Source: Streptococcaceae bacterium | GTDB taxonomy: Bacteria > Bacillota > Bacilli > Lactobacillales > Streptococcaceae | Direction of reading: 5' to 3' | Length of the DNA: 22,256 nucleotides | Assembly: GCA_031279745.1 (NCBI GenBank) | Contig: JAITHN010000162.1 | Span: 1-22,256, forward strand | In this document: one piece after another, positions 1 to 7,352 of the stretch | Position numbering within the stretch: the first letter of the stretch is position 1 | Layout of the letters: each line of letters opens with the position of its first letter | Made by a program: the position numbers and the translations under genes | Notes under the pieces: generated by a model | What the model saw: the letters and a program-made list of their open reading frames with translations, nothing else | Database searches by the model: none | What the model was told of the DNA's origin: nothing

Positions 1-311
1 GGGAGTGTCCCAATGATTGCTCCTGCAAATCCCCAAAGGACGATCACTTGATAGTGTTGTAATAAATACTCAAGCGGCTTGCTCAACAACCCGATTCCTA
101 CAATTCCACCAATTCCAACGGGTAGAAAATAGAGTATATTTTCTTTAAAATTTTGGCGAATATGCGCCATAAAACTCAGCATACGTTCATAAATTCCCAG
201 TATAGCTGCTAAAACTCCCCCTGAAACTCCAGGAAGAATAAACCCCAGTGCGATAATCACACCCTTCGCAAATCTCAGAGTCCAAGATCGTACATTTTCT
301 TTTTCGTTCAT
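1..311 (-). CDS. DUF368 (PopT-type) membrane transporter, partial
   Basis: This is the N-terminal part (about 103 residues) of an integral membrane protein whose C-terminus lies beyond the left edge of the window. The translation begins MNEKENVRSWTLRFAKG and then has the DUF368 signature PGVSGG followed by a hydrophobic stretch and GIYERM; two or more membrane segments are visible. DUF368 proteins (PopT) have been shown in other bacteria to recycle undecaprenyl phosphate across the cytoplasmic membrane for cell-wall synthesis; that function is inferred here from family membership. The ATG at 311 is preceded by AAGGAGAGGC, a good ribosome site. It lies 39 bp after the stop of the flavin-binding protein gene with no convincing terminator between, so it is probably the last gene seen of the pepX operon. 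Confidence 0.85.
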   Translation of the reverse strand, partial: MNEKENVRSWTLRFAKGVIIALGFILPGVSGGVLAAILGIYERMLSFMAHIRQNFKENILYFLPVGIGGIVGIGLLSKPLEYLLQHYQVIVLWGFAGAIIGTL

Positions 312-350
312 GCCTCTCCTTTTTGTGCTTGTGTTTCCTACAACATGTAA

Positions 351-764
351 TTAGAACTCTTGGCGTTTAAACTGCCCATCAATTACATATAACGCACGAA
401 CAGACGTGAATTTTAGAACCGAAACACCATCATTGCTTACAGATGCAAAGTATTTTCTATCTGCTTTTTCACGAATGCTTTCAACTTCTTCAATAGAACT
501 GATGACTTCGATTTCACCGAAAATCGTAACAGAGTCAATCCCTTGGTGAAACTCGATTCCTGCTTTTTCATTTGCTTGGAATTGATTGACTTTTGTTTGT
601 CCTCCTTCGCGCTCTTTTGTTTCAAAATAAATGGTTTGAATTCCATCGTGTAAGATTGGAATCATCGCCATAGGTCTTGGAAACCCTTCTTCATTTACTG
701 AAGCTAAAGTAATGGTTGTTGCGCTTTCTAAAATTGCGGTTGCTCTTTCTTCTAAATAGTTCAT
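351..764 (-). CDS. pyridoxamine 5'-phosphate oxidase-like flavin-binding protein
   Basis: A 137-residue soluble protein of the PNPOx-like FMN-binding split-barrel superfamily. The N-terminal strand pattern ITLASVNEEGFPRPMAM is typical of the family, as is the later EKAGIEFHQG with VTIFGEIEVI. The length fits the short general-stress-protein-26-like members rather than true pyridoxamine phosphate oxidase (about 200 residues or more), so substrate and reaction cannot be assigned; binding of FMN, or of another flavin or heme cofactor, is likely. The ATG is preceded by AGGAGG and, closer, GAAGGAAG. It starts 28 bp downstream of the YitT-family stop, so the two are almost certainly cotranscribed. 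Confidence 0.8.
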   Translation of the reverse strand: MNYLEERATAILESATTITLASVNEEGFPRPMAMIPILHDGIQTIYFETKEREGGQTKVNQFQANEKAGIEFHQGIDSVTIFGEIEVISSIEEVESIREKADRKYFASVSNDGVSVLKFTSVRALYVIDGQFKRQEF

Positions 765-792
765 CTTCCTTCTATTCCTCCTAAAGTTTTCT

Positions 793-1680
793 TTATTTTA
801 CCATGAGTTGATTTTTTGTCATCGATTCGTATGTTTTGATTAAACTGAATCCTCGACCAAGGACTTCTGTCGCTGGCATGACGATCACAAATGCCGTTTT
901 ATCGATTTTTTGAATCCCTCGTTGAAGTTTTGGATATTCATTTCCACTAATCACACACATCAGCATTTCTTTTTCATTGTTCGTATGCCCACCATGAACA
1001 GATATAGTTGAAACTCCCCTTGAAACATCTGAAAGGATAAATGATTTTATCTCTTCATTTTTCTCGGAAAGAATCATCACGTTTTTCTCCGTATTGAATC
1101 CGGTTGTTACCCACGCGACCATTTTGGAAATGATGATTAATCCAATCAATGAGTACATGACTGTTTCTGGCGGAAAGGTGGAAAATCCGACCAGAGTCAC
1201 CAACCCATCCATAATCAACATGCTTCCACCCACAGAAAGCGGAGTGTATTTGGCTAGCGATTGAACAAGAATCCCCGTTCCACCTGTAGACGCATTGCCG
1301 TAAAAGACAATCCCTAGCCCTACTCCTACAATTACTCCTCCAAACAGCACCGCAAGCAATGTGTCATGAGTAAAGACGCCTAAGCCTTTCGTTAACGTAA
1401 TGCAAATGGGAAACATCCATGCCCCAAAAACCGTGTTGAAAAAGATGCTTCTGCCTAGAAATGCCCAGCAAATGATCAAGAGCGGAACGTTTGTAATGTA
1501 CAAGAATAGATCAGGTTCCCACCCAAATAGGTGGTTAAATGCAACTGCCAACCCACTCATTCCACCGGCTACTATATTGTTCGGCAAGAAAAAACTATTA
1601 AATCCAACAGAAGCGATCAAGCATCCCAACGCTACCCGACCAAGTTCAAACCCTCGTTGTTTTAGTGTTTCAATCTTCAT
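793..1680 (-). CDS. YitT-family membrane protein with C-terminal DUF2179
   Basis: A 295-residue polytopic membrane protein. Residues 1-205 contain about five or six hydrophobic segments with the family's conserved glycine-rich pieces (NNIVAGGMSG near the start, NASTGGTGIL in the middle). Residues from about 208 to 285 form the soluble DUF2179 domain with SRGVSTISVHGG. This is the YitT architecture found in several copies in most Firmicutes; its transport or signalling role is not established. The ATG overlaps the last 11 bp of pepX and has an AGAAAGGT ribosome site inside pepX, indicating translational coupling. The next gene follows after 28 bp. Confidence 0.88.
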   Translation of the reverse strand: MKIETLKQRGFELGRVALGCLIASVGFNSFFLPNNIVAGGMSGLAVAFNHLFGWEPDLFLYITNVPLLIICWAFLGRSIFFNTVFGAWMFPICITLTKGLGVFTHDTLLAVLFGGVIVGVGLGIVFYGNASTGGTGILVQSLAKYTPLSVGGSMLIMDGLVTLVGFSTFPPETVMYSLIGLIIISKMVAWVTTGFNTEKNVMILSEKNEEIKSFILSDVSRGVSTISVHGGHTNNEKEMLMCVISGNEYPKLQRGIQKIDKTAFVIVMPATEVLGRGFSLIKTYESMTKNQLMVK

Positions 1681-4018
1681 GTTCTACCTTTCTAATCGGA
1701 ATTAAAAGTTGACTTTTGTCAAAATCAAATGTGTATTCAATCGGTTGAGTCCCTCTCAATGTAAAGTCAAAGTCAGTGGCATAGATCACGACCGCTAATT
1801 TTCTCCCTTTCGGCAGGCGGTATTTCGTCGGCTGCAGTTTTAGAGAAATATCCGTGTAGACCTCTTTTTCTACGACGGTCGACTTCTCCGTTTGCAAATG
1901 TGTATGCCCAATTGCAATCATCTTTTCAGATGTTGGAGAGTCCAATAAAATTTCCTTAACGCCTTCTTCCTTAAACCCAAAGCCGCGGTCGATTGTTTCT
2001 CCCGTTAACGTGGGCACTTTCTTCAATCGTTTCGCCTCTCCTAAATCTACCAATCTCGCACTGAGAAATCCATAGTCTGTATTCGATTTCACCCTCAGCT
2101 GAAGTTCTGGAACTCCATCAAGGTACACCTCTTTGTCAAATGCTGGGAGGGCGAGAAATACACGTTGATCATTCGTTTTCGAAGACTCTGCTTTAACAAT
2201 TTCTTCTGAAAAAGAATGAGGATTTTTTGAAAAGTCCGCTGCCACATCTTTAGAATACGCATCAAGAAAACTCTGTTTTCCTGATGTGTTATCGTGAAGT
2301 GAAAGTTCGCTTGGTGTATCCAGTCCCCAGCCCCTTTCCACATGCCAAGTTTCTGCTTGCACATTGTCTTGGACGAGGATTTGAGGAAGTTGTTCAAATG
2401 AACGACTGGGTTGCTCCAATAAACTCTCAGTCAAGAGCGCATTCATCATGTCCGTAAAATCGAGAGAACGGTTGTTGTTGATGTAAATATGCTCTCCTTG
2501 ATGCAAGATCATCTTATGCTGGACACCTTGTTTCAGCATTGCTTGGTGAAGTTCAAAAACATGTTTGGGTTTCACATTCCAGTCATTTAATCCATGCACC
2601 AACACTGCTTTGCATTTGATTCCACCTACATCTTTTAAATAGTTCAGGCTTTCCCAAAAAGCATTGTAATCCCCAGTTTCTCTCTCTTGATTTTTTTGGA
2701 GGAGGGTAAGACTCTTCTTAAACGCTAAACGGCTTGCATAATAGTCGCCCGCTTGCTTTCTTCTAGAAAAAGTTAAAGCCGAAAGTACGTCACAGTCCTC
2801 GCCTTGGTAACCGCCTGGCGCAATCACTAGACCATTTTCACGGTAGTAATGGTACCAATTGGAAATTGCGGCTTCACTAATGATGAGTTCTAATCCCTCT
2901 ACTCCAGTAGTTGCCACTGCAGTTGCCATCGTGCCAAGGTAACTTTTACCTGTCATTGCAATCTTGCCATTACACCAATTCGCTTTCATTGGGATATTGT
3001 CCGATTTATTGGTATATCCAACTCTATCCCCAGTTAGCCATTCAATCACCGCCTTGAAGGAAGCGACCTGCGAGGCTTCGCCGCAAGGCATAATCCCTTC
3101 GCTTTCCATCCCTCCGATTCCGGTTGAATAGATGGAGGCGAATCCTCTAGAAAGCATATGCGAGTTGAGAGAATACTCCAAGGCTTGTGTAAATGTCTCT
3201 TCGCTCTCACCCTCTTCGGTTGAAGGGGTACGCACCTTTCCCTGAACGCGATTAGGAAGTTGAACTGTTTTCTTGCTCCAGCTTTTTTTCTGGACGCCCC
3301 CTGAAACATCATGAAGCCCCTTATCTGCCACGGCATTCATCACCCCTTGGTTATAAGGACTTGCTGTGAAAAGAGCAGGTATCGGCTGTGTGGTTTTTGG
3401 ACGAATGATTTCAACTTTTACCAAATCATTCCATCCATCCTCATCTGTATCTTCATCTGTTTCAACGTATACAACTTCTCGTATCAACTCAAACGTATCG
3501 AATACAGGCAATGCTTTACCGTTAAAAAATAGATGGGTGTTTGTAAACTCTCGGAAAAAACCTTTACTTCCTAAGAAATCTATAAACATCAATCCACTTT
3601 TTGTGTGAATAGCTAGGAAATTATACCAAGCGTGAATCAAATCTATATTCGTTTCCAAGGGCATTCCATATTGAAATGAAAGATTAGTTGTTTCAATAAA
3701 CTTCTGGATATGATCAGCTTCGTAATCGACGCTTTCAATAAATCCTAGTAGTTGCAAGCCCACACGGGCAAACACTTCTTGCGTCAAAGGTTTGCCACTT
3801 GCCAAAAACGTCGCTACATTAGCATCGTGCGTTGCCATCAATGTCTTGAGTTTTGCATTTTTATTCTGGACTTCAGGATGGGACTTCTCCAAAAAACACT
3901 GCCACAATTGTAACAAAGTCTTCTTCTCCCAATTTTCATCAAGAAATCCAAGGTCTTTCAGTTCGCTTTCCTTTTGCTCCCGTGAAGTTTCCAATAATCC
4001 AAATTGATTGATTTTCAT
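1670..4018 (-). CDS. pepX: Xaa-Pro dipeptidyl-peptidase (X-prolyl dipeptidyl aminopeptidase)
   Basis: A 782-residue cytoplasmic serine peptidase of family S15 that removes X-Pro dipeptides from the N-terminus of peptides, part of the proteolytic system of lactic acid bacteria. The N-terminal helical domain is followed by an alpha/beta-hydrolase core. The catalytic triad is visible as Ser359 in GKSYLGT, Asp479 in HGLNDWNV and His510 in HQGEHIYIN; the spacing nearly equals that of the lactococcal enzyme. The C-terminal third is the beta-rich jelly-roll domain. The length is slightly above the roughly 760 of Lactococcus. The ATG has a strong GGAAGGGAGG site. No signal peptide is seen. It is the first gene of the operon leading into the YitT-family gene, with which it overlaps by 11 bp. 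Confidence 0.97.
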   Translation of the reverse strand: MKINQFGLLETSREQKESELKDLGFLDENWEKKTLLQLWQCFLEKSHPEVQNKNAKLKTLMATHDANVATFLASGKPLTQEVFARVGLQLLGFIESVDYEADHIQKFIETTNLSFQYGMPLETNIDLIHAWYNFLAIHTKSGLMFIDFLGSKGFFREFTNTHLFFNGKALPVFDTFELIREVVYVETDEDTDEDGWNDLVKVEIIRPKTTQPIPALFTASPYNQGVMNAVADKGLHDVSGGVQKKSWSKKTVQLPNRVQGKVRTPSTEEGESEETFTQALEYSLNSHMLSRGFASIYSTGIGGMESEGIMPCGEASQVASFKAVIEWLTGDRVGYTNKSDNIPMKANWCNGKIAMTGKSYLGTMATAVATTGVEGLELIISEAAISNWYHYYRENGLVIAPGGYQGEDCDVLSALTFSRRKQAGDYYASRLAFKKSLTLLQKNQERETGDYNAFWESLNYLKDVGGIKCKAVLVHGLNDWNVKPKHVFELHQAMLKQGVQHKMILHQGEHIYINNNRSLDFTDMMNALLTESLLEQPSRSFEQLPQILVQDNVQAETWHVERGWGLDTPSELSLHDNTSGKQSFLDAYSKDVAADFSKNPHSFSEEIVKAESSKTNDQRVFLALPAFDKEVYLDGVPELQLRVKSNTDYGFLSARLVDLGEAKRLKKVPTLTGETIDRGFGFKEEGVKEILLDSPTSEKMIAIGHTHLQTEKSTVVEKEVYTDISLKLQPTKYRLPKGRKLAVVIYATDFDFTLRGTQPIEYTFDFDKSQLLIPIRKVEHED

Positions 4019-4303
4019 GAGTGCCTCCCTTCCATTCTTACATATTCTATCATTCTACCATTACATACCCCGATGTCTATCTAAACTGGTGAAATTCTTG
4101 GATTTTTCACCCCCAGCAGGTCTATGTAATCAACCGAACCAAGCACAAACAACTACCACTGAATGATCCATGAAACTCCGCCACACTCCTACTCAAAAAC
4201 GCCACAAAAAAATTCAACAAAAACAGGTTTCTACAACCGTGAAATACGTTGCTCAAAATTCAATCCAGAGCGTTTCCACTAATCTGGATTCGAGCAAAAA
4301 AAA
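4019..4303. other. intergenic region pepX-pcsB
   Basis: No gene is supported here. The region holds the candidate pepX promoter and two dyads: GGTGAAA/TTTCACC (4088-4094 with 4105-4111) and AATCCAGA/TCTGGATT (4262-4269 with 4283-4290, 13-nt loop). The second lies just beyond the pcsB terminator on the minus strand and has no T-run, so I give it no function. Confidence 0.5.
4052..4079 (-). promoter_or_regulatory. candidate pepX promoter
   Basis: On the minus strand, TAGACA (4074-4079), 16 bp, then TAGAAT (4052-4057), about 35 bp before the pepX ATG. A second TAGAAT lies 8 bp further on. The match is moderate and was chosen by position. Confidence 0.4.
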
Positions 4304-4329
4304 AAGAAAACTCCATATGAAGTTTTCTT
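4296..4329 (-). terminator. intrinsic terminator of pcsB
   Basis: A 9-bp stem, AAGAAAACT (4304-4312) with AGTTTTCTT (4321-4329), an 8-nt loop, and a run of ten A on the plus strand (T on the transcript) at 4296-4305. It lies 9 bp after the pcsB stop. Confidence 0.85.
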
Positions 4330-4337
4330 GTCGTTGC

Positions 4338-5543
4338 TTATACATAAATAAATGATAGTCCAGCTGCTGAAATTGTTCTTGTATTCATGACACCAGGACC
4401 TCCAAAGTTACACTCTGTAATTGTAATATTGCCGCCTGATACACTGTTTACAACTGCAACGTGTCCATATCCACCTGCTCCACCTACGCCTGGCGGGAAG
4501 ACCGCAACTGTACCGGCTGCTGGTCTAGATGAAACTGTAAGTCCATCAGCTGCAGCGCTTGCTGCCCATTGTCCACCATTTCCCCAGTAATCACCAACAC
4601 GTGAACCGAATACAGATTTTACATACCATGTACATTGTCCTGCAGGATAAGTACTTGCAGAAGAACCATAACGTCCGCCACCTGTTGTTGGAAGAGAAGT
4701 GTCGTTTCCTGAATCTTGTTGTGGCGCTGAAGATTGGCCACCTTGACCAGATCCAGCTTGAGCTGCTGTTTCAGCTTGAGCTGCCGCTTCGGCTTGCGCT
4801 GCCGCTTCAGCTTGCGCTCTTTGAGCTGCTTCGGCTGCTGCTTTCGCTTCGGCTGCTGCTTGGGCTTTAGCATCCGCTTGTTGTTTCAACAATTTATCAC
4901 GGTCGCCTGCTGCTGTTGCTTTTGAAGCTTCCAAACCTAATTTAGCTGCTTTTAATTCGGTTTGTTTTGCTTTTAATGCTGCTGATTCTTCACGAATTTT
5001 CTTTTGGTTTTTCCAAACAGTTTCAATTTTTTGAGCGTTTGCTTTTTGTTTTTCTTGAACTGCTGCTTTATCGTCTTTTTGTTGTTGTAGAAGTTCGTTA
5101 TTGGCAGAAACAATTTTTGTAATCGCTTGAATACGGGCGATTGCATCGCTAAAGCTTTCTGAATCCAATAGTACGTCAAGGTAGCTTGTTGAACTTCCAG
5201 ATGTTTGCACGCTACGCGCTTGTTTTTCGATCGTTCCACGACGTTTTACAATACGGTCGTTTAACTCATCTACTTCTTTAGCAAGTTCGTTTGATTTTCT
5301 TTCCAAGCTTTTTGTTTCAAGAGTTAGAGCTTTTGCTTTCGTTTCAGCTTCATCAACTTCTGCTTGAACTTTATCTACTTCTGCTTGTGCAGAAGTCGCT
5401 TGTGCATCTAATTTTTTTATTTCATTATCTTTTTTTGCGATTTCAGAATCATATTGGTCTGCTGAAACGATAGATACTGTTTCGATAGCAGTTGATAGAG
5501 TCATCGTACATAGCATTGCAAATGCAATTAATTGCTTTTTCAC
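4338..5543 (-). CDS. pcsB: PcsB-like secreted peptidoglycan hydrolase with CHAP domain
   Basis: A 401-residue exported cell-wall protein. Residues 1-28 are a signal peptide (cleavage likely after VSA). Residues 30-215 are charged heptad-like coiled coil. Residues 222-264 are an Ala/Gln/Glu-rich linker with AAAQAE repeats, followed by a Gly/Ser/Gln stretch. Residues from about 295 to 401 are a CHAP amidase/endopeptidase domain with catalytic Cys304 (GQCTWY) and His361 (YGHVAVV). Length and domain order match streptococcal PcsB (about 390), the septum-splitting hydrolase activated by FtsEX. Location after mreC-mreD is the same as in streptococci and supports the name; the enterococcal SagA protein at a similar locus has NlpC/P60 instead. 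The start is GTG at 5543 with GGAGG six bases upstream. A candidate WalR box lies about 90 bp upstream, consistent with WalRK control known for this gene. Confidence 0.93.
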   Translation of the reverse strand: MKKQLIAFAMLCTMTLSTAIETVSIVSADQYDSEIAKKDNEIKKLDAQATSAQAEVDKVQAEVDEAETKAKALTLETKSLERKSNELAKEVDELNDRIVKRRGTIEKQARSVQTSGSSTSYLDVLLDSESFSDAIARIQAITKIVSANNELLQQQKDDKAAVQEKQKANAQKIETVWKNQKKIREESAALKAKQTELKAAKLGLEASKATAAGDRDKLLKQQADAKAQAAAEAKAAAEAAQRAQAEAAAQAEAAAQAETAAQAGSGQGGQSSAPQQDSGNDTSLPTTGGGRYGSSASTYPAGQCTWYVKSVFGSRVGDYWGNGGQWAASAAADGLTVSSRPAAGTVAVFPPGVGGAGGYGHVAVVNSVSGGNITITECNFGGPGVMNTRTISAAGLSFIYV

Positions 5544-5807
5544 GTTTTACCTCCAATTGTTTCGTTTACGAGTGATGTCTTATCGACAAATGGAAGTTTA
5601 ACATATCGATGTAACAAGACAATGCCTTTCATATTACAGTTATATTTCAAGCTGGTTTCCAATTAAAATCCCCTGTAAATCAGCGTTTCTATGCCGTTTG
5701 ATTATTTATAAAGTTAAAATTCCGGTTATATTTTTCTTAAGTTTCTTAACAAACCCCATTTTCTTCTCAAATAAACCATGCAAAAAAATCCCCTCCTGCA
5801 GGTATAC
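5544..5807. other. intergenic region pcsB-mreD
   Basis: No gene is supported. Apart from the pcsB leader, promoter candidate and WalR-like box, the region is AT-rich with no recognisable RNA. The long leader gives pcsB its own transcription unit behind the mreD terminator. Confidence 0.5.
5633..5649 (-). promoter_or_regulatory. candidate WalR box upstream of pcsB
   Basis: Minus-strand TGAAAT, five bases, TGTAAT: one mismatch from the direct-repeat WalR consensus TGTAAT-N5-TGTAAT. A possible promoter follows 10 bp downstream (TTGTCT, 16 bp, TAAACT). pcsB is a known WalR target in streptococci, so the position makes sense, but short boxes arise by chance in AT-rich DNA. Confidence 0.4.
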
Positions 5808-5839
5808 AAAAAAGCGAAACCATCCATGATGATCTCGCT
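5808..5839 (-). terminator. terminator after mreD
   Basis: On the transcript, AGCGA pairs with TCGCT (outer stem) and CATC with GATG (inner stem), separated by a GAT/GTT internal loop, followed by six T (plus-strand A run 5808-5813). It lies about 60 bp after the mreD stop. It is only moderately stable and may let some transcription through into pcsB. Confidence 0.6.
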
Positions 5840-5896
5840 GCTGTATTTTTAGTTGTATCAGCTAGGCAGATATTTCTAAGCGTTTTTCACGCACCT

Positions 5897-6421
5897 TCAC
5901 TCCGCAGCTTGTCGGCCCTTCCCATTTACAATCCTATTTAAAGGAAAGATGAGGATTGCAAACAAAACAAGATTTAAAATCAACGTGGGGCCAAGCACAT
6001 CTGCAACAAACCGGAAAAAATTCACTTGTTCAGTATTAAATAAGAGATTCTCTAAAAAAAGAACGGAGTGGATGGATGTTAGTAAGATGATTAAGGAAAA
6101 CATTTGTGTAAAAACATTTATATTGCCCACGTTCCTCGCGCTATAAAGGAAGTAAATAGCTACCGGAAAGACAAATGCATATAAGCCTATGATTCCTGTG
6201 TAGTACATGTCCGCTAGCAACCCCATTACGAAAAAGAGGATGACTAGATAACGGCGCGACACTTTTTGAACGAGCGGAATGGCTACAATCCAAAAGATGC
6301 CTGAAATAGGGAAAAAGTGATAGGAAAAAAGTCCTTCCTGCAACCTTGTAAACTGCGCATCAAGCAACATAAGGACGAAGAATAGGAATGGCAGAAAAAT
6401 TTTCAATCGCATATTTTCCAT
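5897..6421 (-). CDS. mreD: rod shape-determining protein MreD
   Basis: A 174-residue membrane protein with about five hydrophobic segments and the usual MreD size. MreD works with MreC at the division and elongation site to place peptidoglycan synthesis. Identification rests on membrane pattern (LKIFLPFLFFVLMLLDAQF at the start), size and its place directly after mreC. The ATG at 6421 begins 1 base after the mreC TAA, with AAGGA inside the mreC end, so translation is coupled. A second ATG three codons on (MRLKIF) is an alternative start. No mreB is seen in the window, as is normal for ovoid lactic acid bacteria. Confidence 0.9.
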   Translation of the reverse strand: MENMRLKIFLPFLFFVLMLLDAQFTRLQEGLFSYHFFPISGIFWIVAIPLVQKVSRRYLVILFFVMGLLADMYYTGIIGLYAFVFPVAIYFLYSARNVGNINVFTQMFSLIILLTSIHSVLFLENLLFNTEQVNFFRFVADVLGPTLILNLVLFAILIFPLNRIVNGKGRQAAE

Positions 6422-6422
6422 T

Positions 6423-7280
6423 TTATCCTTCCCCTACGCTTCTCTTAATAATCGTCACTACACTAATGTCATACATTTGAGTCGCTGGCTTGATATAGGC
6501 ATTCGTCCCCAATCCATTTTCACTCACTTCCACTTTGTCGACCGTTCCGACCAATAGATTGGCAGGGCTTGACCCTCCGAGACCACTCGTTTGAACGAGA
6601 TCACCAGGTTTTATATTGTCCTTAGTCGTCAACTCGCTCACGATGAATGTATTGGTTTCCTCATCGTATTTTTTTAGTAGACCAAATGAAGATTCTTTCG
6701 ACGTAGAGATCCGAACGGGGAAGTGATTGCTTGTTTGGTTATTGCTCGTTAAAAGTTCCACTTTAGAGGAATGTTCATTCACCTGAACCACTCGGCCGAC
6801 TAATCCACTTTGCGACATTACCGCCATGTTGTTCTGAACGCCATCCTTTTTTCCACGATCGACGACGAGAATGTCTTGCCAGTTTTCTGGGCTTCTTGCA
6901 ATGACATTTGCGGTAATTTTTGAAAATTGGGTTAATGTTTTATTTAAATCCAATTCCTTTTGAAGTTTTTCCACTTCTTCTTTCAAGTTTTTCGTTTCAA
7001 TGACCGCTTCATCGTAATCATCAAGTTTATGTTTTAGCGCTTGATTTTCTTCAAATGTAATTTGCAGATCTTTTAAGTTCTCCAAAATACGACTGACCAT
7101 TCTCCCAGGACTTGCCAGAACTTTGTCAACCACCCCTATCGAATCACTCACAAAGCTCCCTACTGGCGTGGTTTCCTCGCCCTTCGCGCGCCTCTGTGTC
7201 GAAACGGTTACCGCCCCTATAACGATGATGGCGATAATCAAACTGATAATAATATTTTTATTCGAATTAAATTTATTCAA
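6423..7280 (-). CDS. mreC: cell shape-determining protein MreC (TTG start)
   Basis: A 285-residue bitopic membrane protein that organises peripheral peptidoglycan synthesis together with MreD. Residues 9-26 are a transmembrane helix, about 60-105 a coiled coil (ENQALKHKLDDYDEAV, then KNLKEEVEKLQKEL), and the rest the two beta-barrel domains with NVIARSPENWQDILVVDRG and the MAVMSQSGLVGRVV motif. The frame is open to an ATG at 7307, but an extended -10 promoter ends at 7310, so that ATG would lie upstream of or at the transcription start. The TTG at 7280, six bases after AAAGGAG, gives the normal MreC N-terminus MNKFNSNKN. The gene is followed by mreD after one base. Confidence 0.93.
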   Translation of the reverse strand: MNKFNSNKNIIISLIIAIIVIGAVTVSTQRRAKGEETTPVGSFVSDSIGVVDKVLASPGRMVSRILENLKDLQITFEENQALKHKLDDYDEAVIETKNLKEEVEKLQKELDLNKTLTQFSKITANVIARSPENWQDILVVDRGKKDGVQNNMAVMSQSGLVGRVVQVNEHSSKVELLTSNNQTSNHFPVRISTSKESSFGLLKKYDEETNTFIVSELTTKDNIKPGDLVQTSGLGGSSPANLLVGTVDKVEVSENGLGTNAYIKPATQMYDISVVTIIKRSVGEG

Positions 7281-7309
7281 CGTGTACTCCTTTCCCCTAA
7301 ATCTCATCC

Positions 7310-7318
7310 ATTATAACA
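7310..7318 (-). promoter_or_regulatory. extended -10 promoter of mreC-mreD
   Basis: Minus-strand TGTTATAAT is a perfect extended -10 element; the -35 at 17 bp (TTTAGT) is weak, as is common with extended -10 promoters. Transcription should begin near 7303, 23 bases before the TTG start of mreC. Confidence 0.7.
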
Positions 7319-7352
7319 AGGATGGGGGAAAAACTAAAGATTATTCAATTTC

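Noticed and set aside
4559..4925. Open frames on both strands within pcsB
   Set aside because: They result from the Ala-rich repeat codons; the pcsB frame has the signal peptide, CHAP domain and ribosome site.
7281..7307. Upstream ATG start for mreC at 7307
   Set aside because: The extended -10 TGTTATAAT ends two bases before it, and it has no ribosome site; the TTG at 7280 has AAAGGAG at good spacing.
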